Assembly (NCBI GenBank): GCA_937965795.1
Contig: CALCMD010000080.1
Coordinates: 1-22,217 of the forward strand
DNA: 22,217 nt
From: an uncultured Lachnospiraceae bacterium
Lineage (GTDB): Bacteria > Bacillota > Clostridia > Lachnospirales > Lachnospiraceae
Direction of reading: 5' to 3'
Shown: in pieces, positions 8,026-14,958 of the stretch
How positions within the stretch are numbered: position 1 is the stretch's first letter
Layout: each line of letters opens with the position of its first letter
Made by a program: the position numbers and the translations under genes
Notes under the pieces: generated by a model
What the model was told of the DNA's origin: nothing
Database searches by the model: none
The model's input: only the letters and a program-made list of their open reading frames with translations

Positions 8026-8979
8026 ATGAAGTGGAATAAATTCACGTTAAAGACATTGTCAGCAGTGGAGGATATCGTGATCTCCACTCTGGCAGAGGCC
8101 GGTGTGGAAGGTGTGGAAATTGAGGATAAGGTGCCGCTGACCGAGCAGGACAAGCAGCAGATGTTTGTGGACATTCTGCCGGAGGGGCCGGAGGATGACG
8201 GTATCGCCTATCTGAATTTCTATCTGGATGAGGACGAGGATAAGGATGCGCTGCTTGCACGGGTAAAAGAGGAACTGGACGAGCTTCGCAGCTTTATGGA
8301 TATCGGAGAATGTACGATTACGGAATCGCAGACAGAGGATAAGGACTGGATTAATAACTGGAAGCAGTATTTCCATCAGTTTTATGTGGATGATATTTTA
8401 ATCATTCCATCCTGGGAAGAGGTAAAGCCGGAGGATGAATCAAAAATGATCATTCATATTGATCCGGGGACAGCGTTCGGGACAGGAATGCACGAAACTA
8501 CACAGCTCTGTATGCGCCAGTTGAAGAAATATGTGAAAGAGGAAACGGAGCTTCTGGACGTAGGAACGGGAAGCGGTATCCTTTCTATCGTGGCGTTAAA
8601 GCTGGGAGCAGGACATGCGGTAGGAACCGATCTGGATCCGTGCGCGATTTCTGCTGCGAAAGAAAATCTGGAAACAAATGATATTCCTGTCGGGAAAATG
8701 GATGTGATGATTGGAAACATTATTGATGACAGAGAAGTGCAGGATGCGGTTGGATACGAAAAGTATGATATTGTGACGGCAAATATTTTAGCCGACGTAT
8801 TGATTCCGCTGACCCCTGTCATCCTCCATCAGATGAAAAAGGGTGGCATTTATATCACCTCCGGTATCATCGATGAAAAGGAAACGGAAGTTGTGGATGC
8901 AATAAAAGCGGCGGGGCTTGAGGTTCTGGAAGTAACGCACCAGGGCGAATGGGTATCGGTAACCGCCAGAAAGAATTAG
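8026..8979 (+). CDS. prmA: Ribosomal protein L11 methyltransferase PrmA
   Basis: PrmA methylates ribosomal protein L11 using S-adenosylmethionine. Its N-terminal part is the L11-recognition domain. It continues with WKQYFHQFYVDDILIIPSW, DPGTAFGTGMHETT, the SAM-binding motif LLDVGTGSGILSI from residue 176, TDLDP, and DIVTANILADVL around Asn253. All are family hallmarks. I chose the ATG at 8026 (AGAGGGA at 8014-8020). A TTG at 8005 would add seven residues without a good binding site. The product is 317 residues, the usual size. It starts 26 bases after the surface-protein stop and is followed by rsmE after seven bases, so all three appear to share a transcript. Confidence 0.95.
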   Translation: MKWNKFTLKTLSAVEDIVISTLAEAGVEGVEIEDKVPLTEQDKQQMFVDILPEGPEDDGIAYLNFYLDEDEDKDALLARVKEELDELRSFMDIGECTITESQTEDKDWINNWKQYFHQFYVDDILIIPSWEEVKPEDESKMIIHIDPGTAFGTGMHETTQLCMRQLKKYVKEETELLDVGTGSGILSIVALKLGAGHAVGTDLDPCAISAAKENLETNDIPVGKMDVMIGNIIDDREVQDAVGYEKYDIVTANILADVLIPLTPVILHQMKKGGIYITSGIIDEKETEVVDAIKAAGLEVLEVTHQGEWVSVTARKN

Positions 8980-8986
8980 GGAGCGT

Positions 8987-9727
8987 ATGTATCATTTTTT
9001 TGTATCCGGAGAGCAGATCGGAGAAAAGAAGATTACAATTACAGGAAGTGACGTAAATCATATCAAAAATGTCCTGCGCATGGCGGTGGGAGAACAGATT
9101 ACGGTCAGCAGCGGCGCCGACAGAGAGTATCGCTGCGAGATTCTCTCGCTGTCAGAGGAAGAGATCGAGGCAGGAATCATGTGGGTCGAGGAGACAGGAG
9201 CAGAGCTGCCTTCCCGTATTTATCTGTTTCAGGGACTTCCCAAAAGTGATAAGATGGAGCTGATTATCCAGAAGGCTGTGGAGCTGGGAGCGTATGAAAT
9301 CATTCCGATGGCGACCAGGCGGGCGGTCGTGAAGCTGGATAAGAAAAAAGAGGAAAGTAAGAGAAAGCGATGGCAGGGAATCGCGGAAAGCGCTGCAAAA
9401 CAGTCGAAACGGATGGTGATTCCGCAGATCGCGCCAGTGATGAATTTTCGTGAAGCAGTGGAATATGCGAAAGAACTGGACGTGAAACTGATTCCTTATG
9501 AACTTGCAGAAGGAATGGAAGAAACGAGGCGCTTCATAGAAAGTATCGTGCCGGGGCAGAGCATTGCGGTCTTTATCGGGCCGGAAGGCGGATTTGCGCC
9601 GGAGGAGATTGAGCTTGCCAGAGAAAACGGGCTAAGTCCGGTAACGCTGGGGAAAAGAATACTGCGGACAGAAACGGCAGGCATGACCGTGCTGTCCATA
9701 CTGATGTATTATCTGGAAAGTAAGTGA
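8987..9727 (+). CDS. rsmE: 16S rRNA m3U1498 methyltransferase RsmE
   Basis: RsmE is the SPOUT-family methyltransferase that makes N3-methyluridine at position 1498 of 16S rRNA in the decoding region. The N-terminal PUA-like domain contains GSDVNHIKNVLRM. The knotted SAM-binding domain has LFQGLPKSDKMELIIQKAVELGA, then GPEGGFAPEEIELA from residue 198 and LGKRILRTETAGM near the end. The length of 246 residues is normal. An AGGGAG overlapping the prmA stop serves as ribosome binding site. The prmA-rsmE order is common in Firmicutes downstream of dnaJ. Confidence 0.95.
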   Translation: MYHFFVSGEQIGEKKITITGSDVNHIKNVLRMAVGEQITVSSGADREYRCEILSLSEEEIEAGIMWVEETGAELPSRIYLFQGLPKSDKMELIIQKAVELGAYEIIPMATRRAVVKLDKKKEESKRKRWQGIAESAAKQSKRMVIPQIAPVMNFREAVEYAKELDVKLIPYELAEGMEETRRFIESIVPGQSIAVFIGPEGGFAPEEIELARENGLSPVTLGKRILRTETAGMTVLSILMYYLESK

Positions 9728-9733
9728 GGGAAA

Positions 9734-10891
9734 ATGGAAGCATATTTAGATAATTCGGCCACCACCAGATGTCTGGAGCAAGTGCGTGACGTCGTGGTTA
9801 AGACGATGATGGAGGACTATGGTAATCCGTCCTCCAGGCATTTGAAAGGCATGGAGGCGGAAAAATACCTGCGTGACGCAAGGGAGAAGATCGCACGGAC
9901 GATGAAGGTGAATGAAAAAGAAATCTTCTTTACCTCCGGCGGCACGGAGTCGAATAACTGGGCGTTGATTGGTGCGGCGATGGCGAACCGCAGGGTGGGA
10001 AACCACATCATTACCACAACGGTGGAACATGCGGCGGTTCTTCAGCCTATGCTGTATCTGGAAGAACAGGGATTTCGTATCACCTGGCTTCCGGTGGACC
10101 GCTACGGCAGAGTTTCACTGTCCGATCTGGAAGCGGCAGTCTGTGAGGATACCATTCTGGCGTCTGTCATGTATGTGAACAATGAAGTGGGCGCTTTGGA
10201 ACCAGTGGAAGAGATTGGATGTTTTCTCAAAGAGAAGCATCCGGGAGTACTTTTTCACGTGGATGCGATTCAGGCATATGGAAAGTACCGGATTCTTCCG
10301 AAAAAGATGGGAATTGACATGCTGTCTGTCAGTGGACATAAGATTCACGGGCCGAAGGGCAGCGGTTTTTTGTATGTAAATGAGAAAGTGAAAATAAAGC
10401 CGCTGCTTCTTGGGGGAGGACAGCAAAAAGGAATGCGTTCGGGAACGGATAATGTTCCGGGCATTGCGGGACTCGGCGAGGCGGCCTGGGAAGCTTATCG
10501 GGATTTCGAGGAAAAGAGGGAACATTTTCTGAGATTGAAAGAGTATTTCATGGAACGTGTTTCCAGATTGGAAGGCGTCGTGCTGAATAGCCTGCCGGGA
10601 GAAGAAGGAGCGCCGCATATTGTAAGCGTGAGCTTTCGGGGCGTTCGAAGCGAGGTCTTGCTTCATGCCCTGGAGGAACGGGGAATTTACGTCTCCTCCG
10701 GTTCGGCCTGTTCCTCGAATAAGAAGCTTCCGGTCAGTACGGTTTTGAAAGAAATCGGCATGGAGCGGGATTTGCTGGATTCCACTTTGCGCTTCAGTTT
10801 CAGCAGATTTAATACAGAGGAAGAATTGTCATACTGCATAGAGGTTCTGAAAGAGCTTCTGCCTATGCTGCGCAGATATGCGAGACATTAA
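9734..10891 (+). CDS. Cysteine desulfurase (NifS/IscS type), likely ThiI partner
   Basis: This is a PLP-dependent aminotransferase-fold enzyme that takes sulfur from cysteine as an enzyme-bound persulfide. It shows YLDNSATTR at the start, TSGGTESNNWAL, the cofactor histidine region TTVEHAAV, the Schiff-base lysine at 203 (SVSGHKIHGPKGSGF) and the catalytic Cys326 in SSGSACSSNKK. At 385 residues it is full length. The ATG follows the rsmE stop by six bases and thiI begins 11 bases after this gene ends. That arrangement parallels nifZ-thiI of Bacillus subtilis, where the desulfurase serves thiouridine synthesis. No iscU-like scaffold lies nearby, so tRNA thiolation is the better inference than Fe-S assembly. 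Confidence 0.93.
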   Translation: MEAYLDNSATTRCLEQVRDVVVKTMMEDYGNPSSRHLKGMEAEKYLRDAREKIARTMKVNEKEIFFTSGGTESNNWALIGAAMANRRVGNHIITTTVEHAAVLQPMLYLEEQGFRITWLPVDRYGRVSLSDLEAAVCEDTILASVMYVNNEVGALEPVEEIGCFLKEKHPGVLFHVDAIQAYGKYRILPKKMGIDMLSVSGHKIHGPKGSGFLYVNEKVKIKPLLLGGGQQKGMRSGTDNVPGIAGLGEAAWEAYRDFEEKREHFLRLKEYFMERVSRLEGVVLNSLPGEEGAPHIVSVSFRGVRSEVLLHALEERGIYVSSGSACSSNKKLPVSTVLKEIGMERDLLDSTLRFSFSRFNTEEELSYCIEVLKELLPMLRRYARH

Positions 10892-10902
10892 AGGAGAAAA
10901 GT

Positions 10903-12081
10903 ATGTTTAAAGCATTTTTAATAAAATATGGAGAGATTGGAATCAAAGGAAAAAACCGTCATCTTTTTGAAGATGCGCTGATGAAACAGATTCGTCATGC
11001 CTTAAAGCACGCAGAAGGAGAGTTTTTTGTGCGCAAGGAGCAGGGGCGTATTTTTGTGGAAGCAAAGAGCAGCTTTGATTATGACGAAGTGGTCGAGGCT
11101 TTACAGAGAGTTTTTGGAATCGTGGGCATCTGCCCGATGATTCAGACGGCAGACGAAGGATTTGACCATCTGGCGGCGACAGTGACAGATTACCTGCGGG
11201 CCGTGTATGGAAAGAAAGAGATGACTTTCAAGGTAAATGCAAGGAGAGCAAAGAAAAGTTATCCGAAAACATCAATGGAGATCAACTGCGATCTGGGAGA
11301 GAAGATTCTGGAAGCATTTCCAAATATGAAGGTAGACGTGCATAAACCGGATGTGATGCTGGACGTGGAGATCAGAGATCAGATTTATATTTATTCCCAG
11401 ATTATTCCGGGACCGGGAGGGATGCCGGTGGGAACGAACGGAAAGGCCATGCTGCTTTTATCCGGCGGGATCGACAGTCCGGTGGCAGGCTATATGATCG
11501 CCAAGCGGGGAGTCAAGATTGACGCGGTCTATTTTCATGCGCCGCCTTATACCAGTGAGCGTGCGAAACAGAAGGTCGTAGATCTGGCGCATCTGGTGGC
11601 CAGGTATTCCGGGCCGGTCAACCTGCATGTGGTGAACTTTACGGATATTCAGCTTTACATCTATGAGCAATGCCCGCATGAGGAGCTGACGATCATCATG
11701 CGCCGCTATATGATGCGGATTGCGGAGCATTTTGCAAAGGAAACGAAGTGTCTGAGTCTGATTACAGGCGAGAGCATTGGCCAGGTGGCGAGCCAGACCA
11801 TGCAGAGCCTGGCAGCGACCAACGACGTGTGTACGATGCCGGTATTTCGTCCTGTCATTGGCTTTGATAAGCAGGAGATCGTGGATATTGCCGAGAAGAT
11901 CAATACTTACGAGACGTCGATTCAGCCATATGAGGACTGCTGTACCATATTTGTAGCAAAGCATCCGGTGACGAAGCCCAATCTTCATATCATCCGGCGC
12001 AGCGAAACGCATCTGGAGGAGAGGATTGACGAGCTGATGAAAACGGCGATTGAAACGACAGAGACGATCTGGGTGGAATAA
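10903..12081 (+). CDS. thiI: tRNA 4-thiouridine synthase ThiI
   Basis: ThiI makes 4-thiouridine at tRNA position 8 using sulfur from a cysteine desulfurase. The N-terminal ferredoxin-like and THUMP regions are visible (FLIKYGEIGIKGKNRHLFE, KVNARRAKKSYPKTS). The ATP-binding PP-loop LLLSGGIDSPVAGYM starts at residue 184. Further family motifs are LITGESIGQVASQTMQSL and YEDCCTIFVAKHP, with a Cys pair at 346-347 close to the position of the reactive Cys344 in the E. coli enzyme. At 392 residues it lacks the C-terminal rhodanese domain of the E. coli protein, so sulfur should pass directly from the desulfurase encoded next door. Confidence 0.95.
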   Translation: MFKAFLIKYGEIGIKGKNRHLFEDALMKQIRHALKHAEGEFFVRKEQGRIFVEAKSSFDYDEVVEALQRVFGIVGICPMIQTADEGFDHLAATVTDYLRAVYGKKEMTFKVNARRAKKSYPKTSMEINCDLGEKILEAFPNMKVDVHKPDVMLDVEIRDQIYIYSQIIPGPGGMPVGTNGKAMLLLSGGIDSPVAGYMIAKRGVKIDAVYFHAPPYTSERAKQKVVDLAHLVARYSGPVNLHVVNFTDIQLYIYEQCPHEELTIIMRRYMMRIAEHFAKETKCLSLITGESIGQVASQTMQSLAATNDVCTMPVFRPVIGFDKQEIVDIAEKINTYETSIQPYEDCCTIFVAKHPVTKPNLHIIRRSETHLEERIDELMKTAIETTETIWVE

Positions 12082-12083
12082 GC

Positions 12084-12135
12084 AAAAAAAGAAATCCATC
12101 TGCCGCTAAAATGCGGGCAGTGGATTTACTTTTTT
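12084..12135. terminator. Bidirectional terminator between thiI and the HPr-like gene
   Basis: AAATCCA (12092-12098) pairs with TGGATTT (12121-12127), continued by CTGCC/GGCAG with small bulges. It is flanked by a run of seven A's on the left and six T's on the right. It can therefore stop transcription from both sides, which fits its place between convergent genes. Confidence 0.8.
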
Positions 12136-12153
12136 GTTGGCGCATGTCCGAAA

Positions 12154-12387
12154 TCAGTCGATAATATATGGCGATAAAGCGGAAATAACAGCATCAACAT
12201 TTTCTTCCACATGAATATTCAGATCAATCGGTTTAGAGAGATCCAGGCTGAAGATACCCATGATAGATTTTGCATCAATGACATATCTTCCGGATACCAG
12301 ATCGAAATCGTAATCGAACTTCGTAACATCATTTACAAATGACTTTACTTTATCAATGGAATTTAAAGAAATTTTAACTGTTTTCAT
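12154..12387 (-). CDS. HPr-family protein lacking the catalytic histidine
   Basis: This 77-residue protein resembles HPr, the phosphocarrier of the phosphotransferase system, mainly in the central part. DAKSIMGIFSLDL (residues 38-50) matches the segment around regulatory Ser46 of HPr, here Ser41. The N-terminal segment that should read like GLHARPA, with the phosphorylated His15, is NSIDKVKSF and has no histidine. In fact the N-terminal half contains no His at all. It therefore cannot pass phosphate through His15. A regulatory or Crh-like role is possible, though that is inference. A strong GGGAGGT lies upstream of the ATG, and it is a single-gene unit with its own promoter. Confidence 0.85.
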   Translation of the reverse strand: MKTVKISLNSIDKVKSFVNDVTKFDYDFDLVSGRYVIDAKSIMGIFSLDLSKPIDLNIHVEENVDAVISALSPYIID

Positions 12388-12418
12388 TGAAAATACCTCC
12401 CTTATCTTTTATACATTC

Positions 12419-12447
12419 ATCTTAACTATGAGAGCCCAAAAAGTCAA
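12419..12447 (-). promoter_or_regulatory. Promoter of the HPr-like gene
   Basis: Read on the minus strand, TTGACT (12447-12442), a 17-base spacer and TAAGAT (12424-12419) form a SigA-like promoter. The predicted start is about 25 bases before the ATG. The divergent mtaB gene begins 42 bases away on the other side, and I see no equally clear promoter for it. Confidence 0.55.
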
Positions 12448-12488
12448 GATGAAAGTAGAAAATAAGAGACAGAAAGGAAAGAAATAAT

Positions 12489-13793
12489 ATGAAAAAGAAA
12501 GCTGCCCTGCATAACCTGGGGTGCAAAGTAAACGCATATGAGACAGAGGCGATGCAGCAGATGCTGGAACAGGCAGGATACGAGATTGTTCCTTTTGAGC
12601 CGGGAGCGGATGTTTACGTAATCAATACCTGTACGGTTACGAATATCGCTGACCGCAAGTCCAGACAGATGCTGCATAAGGCAAAAAAGATGAATCCGCA
12701 GGCAGTGGTAGCAGCGGTGGGATGCTATGTACAGGCGGCAAAAGAAGAGCTGGAAGCGGACGATGCGATTGATCTGGTGATCGGAAATAATAAAAAAAGA
12801 GATCTGGTGCAAATTCTTGAGGAATATGAGAAGAGTCAGGGGGAAGAATATATCATAGATGTGAACCATACCAGTGAGTATGAAAATCTGTTTATCAGCC
12901 GGACGGCGGAGCATACCAGAGCGTATATTAAGGTTCAGGACGGATGTAATCAGTTTTGCAGCTACTGCATTATCCCGTATACGAGAGGAAGAGTCCGGAG
13001 CCGGAGTATAGAAAATGTTCTGCGGGAGGTTTCCGGGCTGGCGGCGAACGGGTATCAGGAAGTGGTGCTGACAGGCATTCATCTCAGCTCCTACGGAATA
13101 GATCTGGGAACGAACCTGCTTGAGCTGATTCTGGCAGTTCATGAGATAAGCGGAATCCGGAGAATACGTCTTGGTTCGCTGGAACCCAGGATCATTACGG
13201 AGGATTTCGCACGGACGATTTCTGCACTTCCCAAGATTTGTCCGCATTTTCATCTGTCCCTGCAAAGCGGATGTGATGCTACGCTGAAACGGATGAACCG
13301 GAGATATACGGCGGCGGAGTATTATGAGAAATGCCAGCTTCTTCGGAAATATTTTCAAAATCCGGCTCTGACGACGGATGTGATTGTCGGATTTCCTGGG
13401 GAGACGGAAGAGGAATTTCAGGAAACGAAAGAATTTTTGGAAAAAGTACAGTTCTATGAGACGCATATTTTCAAATATTCCAGGCGGAAAGGAACCAGGG
13501 CTGCCGTGATGGAGAATCAGGTCAGCGACCAGAAAAAAACAGAACGCAGCAATCTTTTAATGGCGCTTGACCGGGAAAACCGGGAGAAATATGAGGATGC
13601 CAGAAAGGGACGGGAGGATGAAGTGCTTTTTGAGGAACTGGTGACGCTGGACGGCGAAGCCTTCTACACAGGGCATACGAAGGAGTATCGGAAGCTGGCA
13701 ATTTTGGCAGAGGAGGATTATACCAACAGGATTTTGAAGGTACGGGTGGGAGATGAGCGGAAACAGGGAATTCTGATTTGTACAAAGTTTTGA
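12489..13793 (+). CDS. mtaB: tRNA t6A37 methylthiotransferase MtaB
   Basis: MtaB is a radical-SAM enzyme that adds a methylthio group to N6-threonylcarbamoyladenosine at tRNA position 37. The N-terminal domain carries the three cysteines of the auxiliary 4Fe-4S cluster, Cys12 (LGCKVN), Cys48 (NTCTVT) and Cys79 (VGCYVQ). The radical-SAM CxxxCxxC is at 153-160 (CNQFCSYC). A C-terminal TRAM-like region follows. LGCKVN at the first cysteine, rather than the LGCQMN of MiaB, and IIPYTRGRVRSRS favour MtaB over MiaB. The length of 434 residues is typical. AAAGGAAAG lies before the ATG. It is divergent from the HPr-like gene and its promoter was not clearly found. Confidence 0.93.
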   Translation: MKKKAALHNLGCKVNAYETEAMQQMLEQAGYEIVPFEPGADVYVINTCTVTNIADRKSRQMLHKAKKMNPQAVVAAVGCYVQAAKEELEADDAIDLVIGNNKKRDLVQILEEYEKSQGEEYIIDVNHTSEYENLFISRTAEHTRAYIKVQDGCNQFCSYCIIPYTRGRVRSRSIENVLREVSGLAANGYQEVVLTGIHLSSYGIDLGTNLLELILAVHEISGIRRIRLGSLEPRIITEDFARTISALPKICPHFHLSLQSGCDATLKRMNRRYTAAEYYEKCQLLRKYFQNPALTTDVIVGFPGETEEEFQETKEFLEKVQFYETHIFKYSRRKGTRAAVMENQVSDQKKTERSNLLMALDRENREKYEDARKGREDEVLFEELVTLDGEAFYTGHTKEYRKLAILAEEDYTNRILKVRVGDERKQGILICTKF

Positions 13794-13822
13794 TTGTATT
13801 TTATGGGAATCTGTATTAAAAT
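13794..13822 (+). promoter_or_regulatory. Possible promoter of ireB-ruvX-DUF1292
   Basis: TTGTAT at 13794-13799, a 17-base spacer and TAAAAT at 13817-13822 lie directly after the mtaB stop. The -10 box is good (5 of 6) and the -35 box poor (3 of 6). The remaining 78 bases to ireB would be an AT-rich leader. Confidence 0.4.
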
Positions 13823-13900
13823 GGGAATAAGTTATTGTTTATGATGGGGTAAAAGGCCAAATCAAATAGTAATAGAAAGTTTAGTTAAGGGCGTGATAAA

Positions 13901-14164
13901 ATGGGTAACATCAATAATACACAGTATTTCAAAGTGAATTCGGAAACGGAAGTGAGCGTAAAGGAGATTCTCGATACGGTTTATAATGCCATGACAGAAA
14001 AAGGGTATAATCCGGTAAATCAGATTGTCGGCTATATTATGTCGGGCGATCCGACTTACATCACCAGCTATAAGAATGCCAGAAGCATGATTATGAAAGT
14101 AGAGCGTGATGAACTGGTAGAGGAGCTTTTAAAAGAATACATTAAGAACAGGGCCTGGGAATAG
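13901..14164 (+). CDS. ireB: IreB family regulatory phosphoprotein (UPF0297)
   Basis: This small cytoplasmic protein of 87 residues has the whole conserved family pattern: FKVNSETEVSVKEIL, YNAMTEKGYNPVNQIVGYIMSGDPTYITSYKNAR and the C-terminal ERDELVEELLKEYI. In Enterococcus faecalis IreB is phosphorylated on N-terminal threonines by the PASTA kinase IreK and lowers intrinsic cephalosporin resistance. The only threonine before the conserved core here is Thr7. AAGGGCGTG is the ribosome binding site. It is followed after one base by ruvX, the usual ireB-ruvX-DUF1292 order, although the commonly linked alaS is not upstream. Confidence 0.94.
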   Translation: MGNINNTQYFKVNSETEVSVKEILDTVYNAMTEKGYNPVNQIVGYIMSGDPTYITSYKNARSMIMKVERDELVEELLKEYIKNRAWE

Positions 14165-14165
14165 T

Positions 14166-14609
14166 ATGGGAATGCGTGTTATGGGACTTGATTTCGGTTC
14201 CAAAACGGTCGGAATCGCTGTCAGTGACAGCCTGGGGCTGACTGCGCAGGGAGTGGAAATCATCAGAAGAACGTCTGAAAATAAACTTCGTCAGACACTG
14301 GCGAGAATCGAAGCCCTGATTCGGGAATACGAAGTAGGAACGCTTGTATTGGGTTTCCCGAAAAACATGAACAATACGATTGGGGACAGGGCCGGGAAAT
14401 CTCTGGCATTTAAAGAGATGCTTGAGAAAAGGACAGGGCTGCCGGTCGTTATGTGGGATGAACGGCTGACTACCGTGGCGGCGAACAGAACCATGATGGA
14501 GGGCAATGTGCGCCGTGAGGACAGGAAGAAGTATGTGGACAAGCTGGCGGCGGTTTTTATTCTTCAGGGCTATTTAGATTGTGAGGGTATGAGGAATGGA
14601 AAAAATTAA
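14166..14609 (+). CDS. ruvX: RuvX/YqgF family pre-16S rRNA nuclease
   Basis: This is an RNase H-fold nuclease of the YqgF family, linked to 16S rRNA 5' maturation and once annotated as a Holliday junction resolvase. It shows GLDFGSKTVGIAVSD with the metal-binding Asp9, VLGFPKNMNNTIGDRAG, WDERLTT and YVDKLAAVFILQGYLD, which supply the other acidic active-site residues. The length of 147 residues is normal. The ATG at 14166 follows the ireB stop by one base. A second ATG six bases on (14172) is equally possible, since no strong ribosome binding site separates them, and translation may be coupled to ireB. Confidence 0.92.
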   Translation: MGMRVMGLDFGSKTVGIAVSDSLGLTAQGVEIIRRTSENKLRQTLARIEALIREYEVGTLVLGFPKNMNNTIGDRAGKSLAFKEMLEKRTGLPVVMWDERLTTVAANRTMMEGNVRREDRKKYVDKLAAVFILQGYLDCEGMRNGKN

Positions 14610-14853
14610 ATTTTGTTTTCAGGATACCGATGAGGCGGCAGAATTTTTTGTTCTGGAGCAGACCAGAATCAATGGCGTGGACTATATTCTGGTAACGGAT
14701 TCTGAGGAAGATGATGCGGAAGCGCTGATTTTAAAGGATTTGTCTTCGGATGGAGAGCAGGAAGCGCTGTATGAGGTTGTAGAGGACGATATGGAACTGG
14801 AAGCAGTAGCGAAAGTCTTTTCGGAAATGCTGGAAGATGTTGATTTCGTGTAA
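14596..14853 (+). CDS. DUF1292 family protein (YrzB type)
   Basis: This is an 85-residue acidic protein of unknown function. Its pattern of two strands (KIKFCFQDTDEAAEFFVLEQTRINGVDYILVTDSEEDDAEALILKD) followed by EALYEVVEDDMELEAVAKVFSEMLEDVDF is typical of DUF1292, which regularly follows ireB and ruvX in Firmicutes. It overlaps the end of ruvX by 14 bases, with GAGGG at 14583-14587 as binding site, so the genes are translationally linked. The context suggests a general role, but the sequence offers no catalytic motif. Confidence 0.9.
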   Translation: MEKIKFCFQDTDEAAEFFVLEQTRINGVDYILVTDSEEDDAEALILKDLSSDGEQEALYEVVEDDMELEAVAKVFSEMLEDVDFV

Positions 14854-14886
14854 GAGAAAAGTATTGGAATAATCGTTAAAAATGCT

Positions 14887-14916
14887 AAAACAGGCAGAGA
14901 GGCGTCTGCTGTTTTT
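14887..14916 (+). terminator. Terminator after the DUF1292 gene
   Basis: AAAACAGGCAGA and TCTGCTGTTTTT form a hairpin with one bulged G and a GAGGCG-type loop, with the T run in the right arm. It separates the ireB operon from the RNase J run. Confidence 0.75.
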
Positions 14917-14958
14917 GTGCGTGTGTAAAAATAAAATGTTAGATGGAGGTGTAATTAT

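Noticed and set aside
12444..13466. 340-codon open frame on the minus strand across mtaB
   Set aside because: It lies opposite a clear MtaB with all cluster cysteines. Its product is rich in Arg, Leu, Phe and His without a recognisable domain, as expected for a shadow frame.
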